A stretch of 64,000 bases of DNA from assembly GCF_031877795.1 (NCBI RefSeq), contig NC_133931.1:128502621-128566620 (forward strand). The letters run 5' to 3'. A model generated the notes under the pieces. That model saw nothing but the letters and a program-made list of their open reading frames with translations, had not been told where the DNA came from and did not search any database. The position numbers were made by a program, and so were the translations under genes. Positions 1-18,913 of this stretch are shown here, piece by piece (position 1 is the stretch's first letter; each line of letters starts with the position of its first letter). Source of the DNA: Strix aluco. Its lineage: Eukaryota > Chordata > Aves > Strigiformes > Strigidae.

Positions 1-210
1 AGCTTGCTAGCAGGAGGGAAAAATCCAAAGAGAAATACTTAGGAAAAGAATACTTTGGCTTCAGGAGTCCGGTGGCCTGGCAGAAGGCAAACCCTCATAG
101 CAGACAGAGCAAGACTGTAGGACTCATCCACTGAAGGAACCAGACACAGTAAAAAAAGGACAACTGTCAAAGTCTGATTTGTCCATACAATTTCCCAAAA
201 GGTTTATGGG

Positions 211-217
211 TATAAAA
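211..217 (+). promoter_or_regulatory. TATA-box-like site, possible STEAP1 promoter
   Basis: The sequence TATAAAAG lies about 1 kb upstream of the acceptor of the first STEAP1 coding exon. STEAP1 has no CpG island in the window, so a TATA promoter is conceivable. A single TATA match in A/T-rich DNA is weak evidence; no initiator or first-exon donor could be fixed. Confidence 0.15.
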
Positions 218-833
218 GAATCAGTAGGTATCAAAACAGTTTCATATCTAGTAACTCAGCTGTTGGAGGAGCTACCTAGTCACTGTCTTAAAGGTAGCCA
301 CAGAAAGTCCCACCGTGGTATGGCACCCTGAGCTTCCAGTGGTGTGGTGTTAGTGCCTCTCCTTCTGCAGAGTGCGACTCTGAGATGCACACATGGGAAA
401 TCCTTGCAGTTATTTTACAGCCTTAACGATACTGTCTTTCCTGCTATCCTAGGATTTTCAGAAACATCTCTTCCAGTTTATCCATTCTCTTCCTTCGTGG
501 GTTGGTTGTTTTTTTTTTTCTGGTTTCTGATTTCTTCTGCTGGTACCTGTGGGTGATGAGTATTGCCAGTGTACCTTGAAACAGCATGAGTGAAGCTCCA
601 GCTGGAGTTTCCTGGCAATCTTGAAGGGAGACTATACCTCTAAAGCCACAGAGTGGCTGCCAGGTAGACCAATACTAAAACCTGAAAAATATTAGGAAAC
701 ACACATTTGCGTGAGTTTCTTGCCTCAGCAAGTCTCATGAACTTGCCAAAATCCATCTTCATAACATTTTACATGTTATTTCTGTAAGCTGTTTCAAACT
801 TTATTGTTGCAATTTAAAAACTTTCAGCCTGAA

Positions 834-949
834 TTCCTTCCTTCCTTCCTTCCTTCCTTCCTTCCTTCCTTCCTTCCTTCCTTCCTTCCTTCCTTCCTTC
901 CTTCCTTCCTTCCTTCCTTCCTTCCTTCCTTCCTTCCTTCCTTCCTTCC
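834..949 (+). repeat. (TTCC)29 microsatellite
   Basis: Twenty-nine uninterrupted copies of TTCC (116 bp) lie about 250 bp upstream of the acceptor of the first STEAP1 coding exon. The strand is all pyrimidine, so the tract can in principle form triplex (H-DNA). Lack of interruptions suggests a young, length-variable locus. Confidence 0.97.
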
Positions 950-1210
950 GCTGGCGACATGAGCATTAGTTTAATTATCATTTTTCATCAGTGATTTTGT
1001 TCTGTTGATTTATATCCTCTCAGTCCCTGCTTTACTTAAAAAACAAGCTGAGCTTTTCTGTTCCTTCTCAGAGGACAGACTTTCCCCATTCTCCAGCAAA
1101 TGGGCAGAGAGGAAAGAAAACATTTTGAGGGAAAATAGGCTTCAAAGTTCCAGCAGGACATTTCAAAACCTGTTTTACATCCTGTGTTTGTTTTGCAGGG
1201 AGTTTCCACA

Positions 1211-7655
<6,445 letters not shown>

Positions 7656-8020
7656 ATCAAATATGGACATTTCCTGTCTACGTATGTAAATATGCCCAAG
7701 GCTACGAAATGTTCACTTGCAAGCTTTGTTTTCATATTTTCCATAGATGTTTCTTTTTTACTTTTCATTTTGACTTCAGGAGTATGGGATACGTGATGCA
7801 ATTTGGACCTTTTCTAAGACAGAAGGTGGAAACATTCATTTTACACTTTTAATTTATTCAGTGTTCTGGTATTTGGTCATTTCTTTCTCCTGACTCACTG
7901 CTTTTAAAATCCAAGGGCTTCATTGCCTCAACTGTAATTATTTCGTAGGCAAAAGCAATCATAAATCATTGTTCCAGTTGACCTCAGAAAGTAAATAAAT
8001 GATTACACTGCAGAACCCAG
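7656..8020 (+). other. STEAP1: STEAP1 3' UTR (minimal estimate)
   Basis: Non-coding sequence from the stop to shortly after the first AATAAA (7994-7999). The true cleavage site is not visible and a longer UTR is possible. Confidence 0.45.
7994..7999 (+). terminator. Candidate polyadenylation signal of STEAP1
   Basis: First canonical AATAAA after the stop codon, about 340 bp downstream, with a T/G-rich stretch (tgtttgttcctt) about 45 bp further on. Confidence 0.45.
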
Positions 8021-11000
8021 GAATGCTTTCTGCTTCCCACAGCCATGTTTGTTCCTTCATTACATCTCAGTATTATAATGGGACAACAACTACAGTATTT
8101 ATCATCCCATTCCCCCTTATTGCCTGCATTCAGTGTTTCACTCTGCAGAACAGGGACCTTGGCACATGAGCAAGACAGAAGCCTTGTATTCCCCCCAGGT
8201 CTTGGTGGGACAATTGGGCAAACAGAATTGCAGGGAACTTTACAAGGTAAATCTCTCCTGAGGCTTGGGCACAGTCTAAAAAAAGAGGTTTTAGACTCAG
8301 ATCTCCATCTGATGGAGAACTAGGTGTGTCTTTGTTTACTTAAAACTATAAAACATTTCCCATTTTTTATTCCATGAACACGTTCTTTTGTTTCTGATGC
8401 TGGAAATTTTCCATGCTTTTGACCTAAGCCTGCAGCCCTTGACGTGTGCTAAACTTTATTCATACAAATTATTCCAGTGGGATAACTCGCGTCAGGTAAA
8501 TGTGTTTTACTGTTTACTCTAGGGCCAGCACAATTGTGTGACTGAAAGAAAAACATTAAAAATAGACATTTGAATCTTAACATTGATTTGGTGAGATTTT
8601 CACATAGAATGGCTTCCGAATGCATTTGCTTTTACAAAAATTTTCATATAAGCTAATTAAACCTCACTTTCCTTATGTTGCATAGGTCTGGCTGGGTGTT
8701 TTAAATGAATAATGCATTTGTTAGTATCTATTTTTAAATATGTTATGCAGTAGTTAATATTTTCACCCAGCATCAGGAACATTTCTGCCAGTCTCCCTGT
8801 GAGAGTTGACTAGGACATGGACTGATGATGCCACCTATTGCTGGGGTCATCTGAATGAGAATTGTAATTGGTAATGGCTCTGGTATTAAAACAAACAGGA
8901 AAACAATGTATGCGTAAAAGAATATGTAATATATGGTGCTAATGATTCTGTTGTACATTTGTGGACTTGGTACACTGAGCATAAACACCTGACAAATTAA
9001 ATAGCTACAGGGACACTACATTTTGGATTTTCCTTGTTATAACTCCATTTAATTATTGCAACTTAAAAGCTGGCCTTGTTATTTGCACTTAATGTAGTAC
9101 TGTGAAAATAACTGGGGACATGGTGGCCTGTATAATATAGACTGAAGAGAAATGAGTGGCATTGTGTATCACATCAGTAATTCATGACAGAGGCAAACAC
9201 TCTCTCGAACACAGGAAGATAGTTTGCAATGTGAATCTAAGAAATTTCTAACAACAGAACAGGAAAAGTGTGGTTGTCAAAGCATTAGCATTTACATTTC
9301 TATAAATGAAATATATAGAATCTTTTAGTAGGGATGAATAATAATATTTGCCAAAGACTAAAGCAGAATATTACCAGCACTTTGTTGTCAGGAGTCATAA
9401 AAAAAATAATAAAATCATTTTCCTAATGCAACAGGTTGAAGCAAGTGCAATAATAAAGAAATCCCTTTGTCTTCTGTATTGTCCACTAGCTACTCATAAA
9501 GTGTGCTCAAACTTAGTACTTAGAACAAAGCTGAGACTGTAAGTACTCCAAGCAACCCCTACATGCATCCATTAAAAAGAATGACATTTCGTTTTATCAA
9601 AATATGTGCTAAATTGTCTTAAACTGTGCTCTCCAGAATCAGCCCTGCTGCTCCCTTACTTAGAAAGTCTGGAGAATTTAATTCAGTATCTCCAGCTTTG
9701 TTAAATTCTGGTCAAATAGTTGGCCTAATTGTTTACAGCTGGTCAGAGAAGTCAACCCTTTGACACAGAGAAATATAAACAGCTTCAGGGGTAACAAAAC
9801 ATGTGGCACAGAGCGCAGAACCTGACCCTTAATAACTGAAAACTGAAAAGAGGGGTATGAAGACACTCCTTGGAAGAAGCCACTCAAAGTTATTCATATG
9901 GCATGTATAAACCAAAATCAAGGCAAATGAATATGTGTATGCATTTTGAGAGCAAAATAGTTCAGGGGAATGATAATGGGCTTCGAGGCTTTTCACCTTA
10001 TTACCAACTGAAATCTTTTGCACAAGGGTTCTGTTACAGATCAGTTAGATCGGTGAGCACTGAGTAGAGGAGTATGGTTAATATGAAGTTAATAGAAGCT
10101 GGAAGTTAAGGTTCCGTGCCTTTGGAGTCTGCATCTTATTGCACAGCAGTAGAATTAGGACACTAAGTCACTTTTGAAAATGGAACTTTAATTCCAAAGC
10201 TGGTTTGGCCCTTCTGAAATTTTTGTCCAAGTTCTTAGAACATTCTCTCTCTGAATCTATAAGATACTGTCTAATCTGGAGACTAACAAGCAGATCCTTA
10301 TTGCAGAAATCACTATAGGTACCACTGCTAGAAAACTGACGAAGAACTCCATGAACATGTAAATATATTCTCTGTATTCAACACTTCGTAAAAAGTTTTT
10401 GAGCTGTCTGTTCTAACACAACTTTATCCAAGCAGTGGGAAGGAACTGTTTGTCTGTACCATTGTTTTTAGTGCATAAAATCAGAACAAGGCACATCACA
10501 AGCACAGAACTCCTTTCAGGAAGTACTAAAGAAAATGTATATACATGTACATCTTTATCTTCTATTCATGGTGCAGCAGGGATAAATTTAGATTCATCCC
10601 ACTCCAAGTGGCTGAGAAATCGTGTCCTAAAGAAGCATTCTATTGTAATATGCAGCTCTATGCACTTGTTACATAAGACAGTGCAAACTAGCATAACTTC
10701 ATTAATTTCAATCTGTTAATATGGGTTGAAATCCTAACATAAATTACAAGTGAAAACCAATTTCAAGATCATCACATACTATCCAAACTGACCTTTTTTG
10801 CTCATTGTTCAGCTGGGGACATTAACCACACTTCAGATTTTTCTCTCTAGCATTGCCCAGGGGCAAACACAGAAGTGTCTGTTACCAGCTGAAATTTGCA
10901 TACTGTCTATGAAAGGGCTACAGAAGCAAATGCTATTGTCATTACTTTATTTCTCCTTTTGTAATAGACGTGATTTAGTTCACTAATTAAAATAACTGCA

Positions 11001-13367
11001 TATGTATCTTTTAATTTACGTTTACGTACCTATTTCAAAATTCAGTGTATTAATATGCCTATATACTACTGTAATACATAAAGTCAATGTGTGTGCAACT
11101 GTTAGGCACTTACTTGTATAACACTGATTACTTTTATAAAACTGCATCATTAAATGCTTCAATGTGTGCTGTGTCTGCCATTGTGTCATATACATCCAGG
11201 GTATAAAGGTAAAAAGGCACAGCAGAGTCTAGAAGAGCTGCTGCCATGAACTATTCTTCCCATACTGGTGCAGGACCTGAAGTCTCCAAAGGAGAGAAGA
11301 CAAAAATGTGAAAAGCAAAATGGACACTTTCATAGGGGGATGTAATGAAAACACATTTTTTTCTGACAGATCTTTTAACTGACAGACTGGATATTCTAGC
11401 ATTCAGAGGAGACTTTTGTGAGAAGGAAGAGAAAGCTGAGCTGGTCGTGGAGTGCTTTGGAGGGAGACCTATGATCCCTGAAAACACTGATCAAAGACCA
11501 GGAAAAGCTCAAGAATGGTGAGGACATTGAGGAGAGGAAAGGAATACAGGCATATTTTTGGGTAAGAATACATCACTCTGGTGTAAGTGGTTTTGCAATG
11601 CCTCTGCAAAGGCTGCAAAGTACTTCCTTCACTCTTACGTGTCCCTGATGTATTTAAGTCAGAGACACAGAATTCAGACACTGGAGAGATACTTATAAAT
11701 TGTTGAAGAGACTTCAGGAATTTTATGCCAAGTTTACCTGGGGTAGCTAGTTCCCAGAATACTATTCCCACAAAGCGGTACCAACAATGAATGCCCAGGA
11801 AGCTGGAGCTGGGGCTGTGCTGGCTATGGTTTAATGTAAATTCCCGTTGACAGCAGCATTTACTGTAAGCAGTCCCTCCCTTTGGCCACTCTTCTCCGTT
11901 CTCTCAGTTCTGCAAGTGTTTAAAGCTGTGAAGTTAATCAGACCAGGGAATTGGATCACGTTGAAAAGTAATGCAGGGAAAAGAATGATTCAGCCAGATC
12001 CATACACTGGTCTGATTCACCTGGCAGCCATGCACATATGCCAGCAGGAAGGTGAATGGCGTAAAGGGGCAGCTTAACTTAAACCAGCTTAAACTGCACA
12101 GTTGCAAGTGCTCCTAAAATTCAAAACTTATTTCATCCTATTTCAGTAGCAAGAATGTTTCATTGCTTCACTTATTTGTCATGTTCTTAGTTTTCCATGA
12201 ATCAGTGGGCAAAAATGTATTCCAGAAAGTCACCGAAAAACATACAAAACTGACTGACCTCTACATGACTGTGGACTGTGTGGCTTCATTTGTCTCACGT
12301 CTTCCCTTCTTTTCTACATCCATAGTTTCTAGTACTGTCCCTTAATAACATGAAATGTTATCTTAACCATTTTTTAAATTCAGACTAATTTATTTTAAGA
12401 TGATTTTCTTAAAATGGCATCAAAAGAATCATTTAAAAGAACAAAACAACAGATTTTCAAAAAAGTGCTGAATCCACCCCCAGAGAATGTAGTCTGCTGT
12501 AGTTACTGCAAGTATTGGCAATGGCTGATCATCGCCACTGATTTTTTTCAGTAGTGCTAGGATTTCTTGATCCCATCAGCATGCTCTGTTGCTGATGGCA
12601 AAATAATTTCTTTTGGCGAGACCTTGGACTCCTGAAAAAAATCTCATTGAATTCAGTTGCATCAGGGTACAACTTTTGCATCGTTGTTTTAACTTTTCTA
12701 TAGGTTGAATGTAACATTTGAATGGGTGTGGTGAGGCTAATTTATTAAGGATGCATAATAAGTTTTCAGAGATTTTCAAATAAAAATATATAAAACCAGT
12801 CAGTGAACCAAACTCTATAAACTTATAAAAAAGAAGACCACAGCTACTTCCAATAAAGATGATGCAACAGAAGATACAGTTGTTTTGTGTTTTATTTGTT
12901 TCTTTTTATGTATATTTCATCTTTGTAGCATGAAACTGAGATAAATATGCTATGTCCTTGACTTGGTTAAAGATGTGTAGTCCCTGTGGAACTGGTGGAA
13001 TACTACCACTGCTACTGTTGAAAGTATTTGGTCCTTAAATTTCATCTTATGGGCTCACTATTAAAAAAGAAGTGAGTCAGCTGTGGGGTTTTTTGAACTG
13101 GACAGTCAATCTTGTAGTTTGCAGTCACGTGCAGTCTTTATATACATGTTTACACTGTTTTGCTGGATGTACTCTATTGAAAAAGAATTTTCCATGTGAA
13201 TGTCTCAATCACTTGAAATGCTGAGAAGCATCTTATTGCTGGATTTGAGGAATGGCCACATAACCCATCTCTAATTTTTTCTCTGCCTTTTTGTCCAGTC
13301 CTGTGACTCATACATACAACTGAATGACATTTCTCTCTTGCCTGTCCACCTGTACCTGTGATCTCAT
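8021..13367. other. Intergenic DNA between STEAP1 and STEAP2, first part
   Basis: No gene-like exon supported on either strand. Only short random reading frames occur. A 58-codon frame at 11345-11521 was inspected and not accepted. Confidence 0.7.
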
Positions 13368-13451
13368 CTGCATCTCATTCATTCAAAAGTTCTCTATGTG
13401 ACCTGCATAATACTAATACTCTAATGTGACCTGCATCTCATTCATTCAAAA
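13368..13451 (+). repeat. Local imperfect direct duplication
   Basis: A 21-bp block (ctgcatctcattcattcaaaa) at 13368-13388 recurs at 13431-13451. Between them, atgtgacctgcat at 13396-13408 recurs at 13424-13436. The different offsets (63 and 28 bp) indicate at least two overlapping duplication events. Confidence 0.85.
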
Positions 13452-15255
13452 ATACTCTTAAGCGTTCTAACAGGAAAACCTTAAAAAGAAAAAAAGCCAA
13501 GAAACCAGAATGGGAAAAAAACAAGCCACTTACAGGGCACCTCAAGCATCTCTGCAACAGTTCAGCAGCCTAACAATTGTTTGATGGCACCCATGATTAA
13601 AATAATGATGCCTTTCTCTTGTGCTTTCTAATTTGCAATAGACTTAGTACATTCACAAGGATATGAACATCCTAAATTATTTATTCCCAGATAATTAATG
13701 ACAGACAAAAGGGTATTCTGGGGCAGAGGAAAGCTGGGACTATGAAGCTATGCAAAGAGGCATTAACATGGAATGGGAAGGAACAGGGCAATAGCAGATC
13801 TGGAACAAAGAGCAAAGGACACATTGCAAGCACTCAGATTTTCTTGAGAGGAAAGAGCAAAGGAGCCCAATGGATGTTAAAGGGGAAAAATAAATAGATG
13901 GAGGATACTGAATGAGATTAATGCAACATCATCAAGACAGTGGGGAACAGAAATCCTTAGTCAGGGAGATGGGTAAAATGGAGGACAAGTGAATAACAGA
14001 TGGGAGAGAGTCTGAAAAAAACACAGTGAATCCTTGAAACGGAGCGGATGGGTAGGTTGGTTATCCACATGAAGCTGGGGAATGGAATGAACAAATACAA
14101 AGAGCCCAGGTGTGTGCAGAGTTTGGCCTGCAGAACCTACTAACTTGCAACCACTTCTCCACTTCTTCATCCCTGAAATACCATTTGAGGCATTTCTAGG
14201 GAAATTTGTTCAAATTCCACTGCTATGTATGAACACCAGCAAGGTTAGAAGTGGTTCTGTGACTTGGAGGAATTATTCCCTGGGATGTAGCCCTACAATT
14301 TTATTATAGATGAAGAATATACTGTTTCTGAAGCTGGGGAAACATGAGTCATAGATATTGCTCCACTTTTCATAACAATCTAAATATAAACTGAGTTATC
14401 TTCAAATAGATTGTCCTTATAGTGGAGCAGACATGGCTGCTTTACCTCCTGGTAGAGTGTACAGTATGTTGTGCTAAATGAAGGAAAACGTTTATGTAAG
14501 ACACAATGAAGCTAAGCCACTCTTAAATATTACATATGCAGAATAAGGAACCAAGTGAAACCAGAATTAGACGGTGCATTAAACTATATTCCTAATAAAT
14601 TCAGTTTTATCCTTGTTCTGATATCACTATTCTATTGCAAATATTTAATCCTCACCTTTTAGTTCTTGTAGAGACAAAATTCCCAGTGAAATCAATGGGA
14701 CTTTTATTTAGCTATTCAGAGTCAGGTTTGTCCCCTGCAGTCACATAAATACTTCAGGTCTACATTCTCCTTGACACAATTACCAATAAATTGTTCACCT
14801 TTTCCAGTGTTTGGGATGGACTCTATTCTGCCGTGTACGCCCCATCAAGACAGCTTTATCAAGGGAAGAGCACTAAAATTTGTCACCATTTCTCCATTAC
14901 CAGAGCCTGGCCTGGAGCACTCCATATCACAACACAGCAGCTGAGCCACAAAATCTCCTCCTCACCAACTGCCCAGCTTCATTCAGCCCTGTTTTAACAC
15001 CCTATGCTTGCTTAGTTATTTCTAAGTTCCTCCCTGAAAACTCTTCCATATAATTGGATTCTTACACCTTTCTGATACAAAGGTGCTAAAAGAATAAGGA
15101 AAAATTGGTGGTGGGGAATGCCAGTGGTGAGGAAGAGCAAAATTAAGCACATAGGGCAAGTGGGAATGGGATACACTTAGCTACTAGAATGAGGTGAGGG
15201 TGGGTGAGTGAAGCAGGGGGAAACTGAGAGCCTACAAAAAGTCTGGGAGATGAAA
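13452..15255. other. Intergenic DNA, no feature recognised
   Basis: Unique-looking sequence without a supportable gene or repeat. Confidence 0.65.
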
Positions 15256-15266
15256 GGGGGGGGGGG
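15256..15266 (+). repeat. 11-G homopolymer run
   Basis: Run of eleven G in otherwise mixed intergenic sequence; prone to length variation. Confidence 0.9.
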
Positions 15267-15810
15267 TTATCATGTACTGACAGGTGCTTTTAATGCCCTT
15301 TTCCCTCTGTTTTTCTCATTCTCATTCCTTCCTGATCCACCTTGATCCCTCCCCACCTTTGGTCCTTTCCCTAAACATCCCACAGTAAGTCTTGCACACT
15401 CTCATAATCCCCTTAAAATAGCCCATAATAATTTTCATACAATTCTCTTCCCCTTGCATACCATAACAAGTCTCACAGCCCTTTAGGAAAACACCTCTTT
15501 AGTTCACATTACATTTCAGGGGAAAGAGTTTCTTCCCTTGGTCACCCTGGTGGGTTTCACCCCAGGGACAGCAATCTGGTCATTCCCCTTGGATGGTCTT
15601 GGCAGTAGGCAGTTTTGCTTCCTTTTCATTGCTTAGCTTGCCAGGGTTCCTTTGCCTCTCATTGCTCCTCTGACCCTCGTTGGGTCTTTGTGTTCACCAT
15701 GATTAGCCTTTGATCATTTAACTTAACAGTACAGAGAAGAGCATCTCAGATGTGGAGCAGCTGCTTTACAGGCAGAGAATAAAAAGGTGGAAGCTCTTCA
15801 AATGAGGGGG
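15267..15810. other. Intergenic DNA, no feature recognised
   Basis: C/T-rich in the first half. The last 80 bp may be the decayed 5' part of the CR1 that follows. Confidence 0.5.
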
Positions 15811-16270
15811 GAGAAGGTGGAAGGGGATCAAATCAAAGTCTGCAAAACATTGAAGACAGTGAATAAGATAAACACAGAACTGGTTTTCACCAAATCCACA
15901 TTACCAAAACTAGAGAGCATTCAATGAAACTAGGAGATCAGTTTACAACTGATTAAGAAAGCTCATCTTTATGCAGTGGGCAGAGAGCCTCTGGAGCTTG
16001 CTGCCACAGAGGGCTGTGGGGGCAAACTGTGTCTGCAGTCTCCAAAGGGGGTTAGACAAATTCAGAAACAACAGCCCCTAAAGCTACACTAAAAGGACTT
16101 TGCAGGCATATACCCTATGACATCACTAAGACAAATATGGATTTGGGAGGAGAGTACAAAACACTTGCACGGTCTCCTTATAAAGCATCTTGTTTTGCTG
16201 CTCTTGAACATGTACTAGCGGGTTAGATAGGCTATTGGTCTAACCAAGTAGGGTGTTCCTTATGTTCCTA
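15811..16270 (+). mobile_element. Old, diverged CR1 LINE fragment (sense orientation)
   Basis: Resembles older CR1/L3-like 3' regions known from reptiles and birds: ggaaggggatca followed by gtctgcaaaacat, then ggcagagagcctctggagcttgctgccacag, a ttagacaaattca block, gctattggtct and the end ttccttatgttccta. It is much more decayed than the CR1 copies at 20288 and 52043, so it is an older insertion. The left boundary is approximate. Assignment is by recalled consensus; no alignment was run. Confidence 0.65.
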
Positions 16271-17735
16271 CACTTTGAGAGGAAATCTCTCAGACTGATA
16301 CACTCCTCTAAGTTTTATGGCTGGAAAACAAATGTGTTGGGAATGACAACTTAAATCCTGAAGAAAAAGCTATTGCCTTGATCTTGAAAAGAACTGCTTA
16401 ACTCTCAGGCTCTGTAGCAACTCACTGGCCTTAGTTCATTTCTGTGGAATTAACTACATAAATCTTCACAGGATTAGTTCTATAAAGATTGTTCTATAAA
16501 GACACAGATTTTCCTCTCACAGTGCTAAGTTGCTGTTGAATTATCATGGTTTCATTTTTGTTTGTCGGGGAATATTTTACACAGCTGGCATGGTCCCGTT
16601 CAGTGAAACAAAATGTGCAGAATAAATTAACTGAAGACCTAACCTATGACAACGTACATGTAATAAGAAGGTTACAAATATTTTACATGTTAAATGGTAG
16701 ATTTCTACATTTTCACAACCATGATGCTACATACTACACAGTGTGATCTTGATTAATTTTCATTTCACTCCTGCTCTCAAGAAAAACCTGTGGTCTGCAG
16801 CTTTGTGAAGGAAATTTCAACTCAAAGAGTTAAATCCTATTAGTAAAACAAACATACCAGTCTTAGGCTCTCAGCTGGTGTTTAAGTCACAATCTAGCCT
16901 ATGCTTCCCTCAGCTACTTTAGTAATGGGGCAAGTATTATTGTCTTTTAAATGAGTTTTTCAGTTTTGCAATATCCATGCTTCACTAAGAAAGACATATG
17001 TCTGTTCTTGGTTAACAAGTCAACTGACTGAAAGTTTTGATCTGGATTTAATTGTTTGCATTATAAAAATAATCTGTATTTCCTCTGGCCTCGGGTCCAA
17101 CAATTATTGCAGGCACAAGATCACACTTTTAAAACCTACTGTTTCACTTTGTAGATGCCTTCTAAGATGAGCAGCCACAAACCAAGACAAATTCTGACCT
17201 TCTATAACTTACACTACAAAGCAAATGTGGTTTCAGAATTATAGGGAAAAGTGGAAAGCTCATACATGACCTTGTGCTCCATACAAAGCCAAGAACAAAT
17301 GTCCTGAAGCCCCTTAACTGCGCTTCAACAATAGCTATGGAAAACCATAGTCAGAGAAAGCAAGGAGAGGTTTCCTTCCGTCAGCTTCTTTCTGGTGAAT
17401 AAAATTAATCTGCTAGATCATAAAAGCAGAAACAATCCTAATTATTTTCTATTTGGATTGCCTTAGAAATAGAATTGTAAGCCTGGATCTCCTGTACTTT
17501 TGGTTGCTTTGGGTTTTGGGTTATTTTGTAGGGTTCTTTGTTTTGGATTAATTGCCCTTAATCTGTAATTCCTCTTGAGAAGAAGGAGATACCTGGTCTT
17601 GTTTCTCATAACTTGCTAGGATTTCTCAACTATGGCTTATTAAATGTGCTCTATAAAGGCTTTCCTTCTCTTTCCTTCATTTTTTTCTTTTTTCCTTTCG
17701 TTTTTCTTTTTTCCCTTCCTTCTTTTTTCTTTCTA
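16271..17735. other. Intergenic DNA, no feature recognised
   Basis: No supportable gene. The final 80 bp becomes increasingly pyrimidine-rich as it runs into the microsatellite. Confidence 0.65.
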
Positions 17736-17880
17736 CCTCTCCTCTCCTCTCCTCTCCTCTCCTCTCCTCTCCTCTCCTCTCCTCTCCTCTCCTCTCCTCT
17801 CCTCTCCTCTCCTCTCCTCTCCTCTCCTCTCCTCTCCTCTCCTCTCCTCTCCTCTCCTCTCCTCTCCTCTCCTCTCCTCC
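17736..17880 (+). repeat. (CCTCT)29 pentanucleotide microsatellite
   Basis: Twenty-nine units of CCTCT, all perfect except the last (CCTCC), preceded by about 75 bp of degenerate pyrimidine tract. The 145-bp homopyrimidine/homopurine block could adopt triplex structure. Long open frames crossing it on both strands are artefacts of the repeat. Confidence 0.97.
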
Positions 17881-18908
17881 TCAAAAGAATATCTGAATGT
17901 TTTTATTTATCTATTTCAGTTTGTCCTTCTTTCCTTGCTTTTGACTACTGAAATTCTGATCCTACAGGGTCTGAAAGAAGGAGTGATACCTGGACAGTTA
18001 GTGAAACAGGAACATCACAAATTGATGAAATTCAAAAGCGTGAAGGAAGGGAAGAGATTTCAGTGTAGGTATTTACCTATTTAGTGATTAGTTAGTGATT
18101 AGGGGTTTCTTAAAAAGAGTATCTTTATTTAAAAACAGCATCTTTCCAAGTAAACAATGACATCAGATTAATTAAAAAATCAGAAAGCAAAGAACAAAAC
18201 TACAATTTATTTCTACAAAAAAAAAAGTAAAAAGAGGTTTCAATTTTCTAAATCTCTCAGATACATGTTGTCCTTACAAAGAATGGGTAAGAGGTGTAAG
18301 TTTTATTTTTAGAGTCATTGCAGGCTGTCATAAGAAAAAATTAGTTGGCCTGAACGTTCCTGGCTGGGAAATACTGTATTTTTCTGCTAAGTTATGAAAT
18401 TAGCTGTGTTGAGGGTAGTATGCCAGAAACCATTGTATTTGGGTTTGTTGCCCTGATAGGAAGCAAATTTTTGTGTGTTTGTTTTCACTCTCTTTCCACA
18501 GGGAAATCTCTGGGGCTTTGCTTTCCCCTTGCCAAGAGGAAGAACCAGAATATCTGTTTCCATTTGCCAATTGGAAACTCCTTTGTTATGTTCCATCCCT
18601 TAAAGGAAGAAATAATTCTGCCCTGGACTTTGCTAAAGAAAGAAAAACACCTGCTAAAATAAAATAATCTCCTTTTTTTAACAGATTGTTTAAGATAGCC
18701 CTTTAACAGGATATCTGAGAATTTTGTTGCTCATAGATCTTTGTATATAATTTGAGAGAACTGTAACTACACAATTTCATCCTCTCACAAAAGAGACATG
18801 GTCCAATTCTGGGGAGTTTAAGTATATAAAAGGTATGTATATACGCTTGCTCTCATGCTAAACCCCATACAAAATGGAGACCTCTTTATGCTTATCCTGC
18901 TTGAATGG
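17881..18908. other. Intergenic DNA, no feature recognised
   Basis: No gene, RNA or repeat recognised up to the target-site duplication of the LTR. Confidence 0.65.
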
Positions 18909-18913
18909 ATCAG

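Larger units (their letters stand above)
1..1198. other. Sequence upstream of the first STEAP1 coding exon
   Basis: No coding exon is recognisable here. The stretch contains a TATA-like box near 211, a perfect TTCC tetranucleotide tract at 834-949 and the pyrimidine-rich acceptor (tttgttttgcag) that ends at 1198. There is no CpG island. It is either the 5' flank of STEAP1 or part of its first intron; the sequence alone does not decide this. Confidence 0.5.

Noticed and set aside
834-949. CRISPR-like array
   Set aside because: It is a simple tetranucleotide repeat without spacers in a vertebrate genome.
11345-11521. 58-codon frame beginning MKTHFFLTD, with DFCEKEEKAELV
   Set aside because: Faintly recalls the CREKEEL stretch of RNF34-like proteins, but too short and weak. 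No splice structure or second domain is present.
17613-18084. Frames of 77-146 codons with Ser/Leu or Arg/Gly/Glu repeats
   Set aside because: They are translations of the CCTCT microsatellite.
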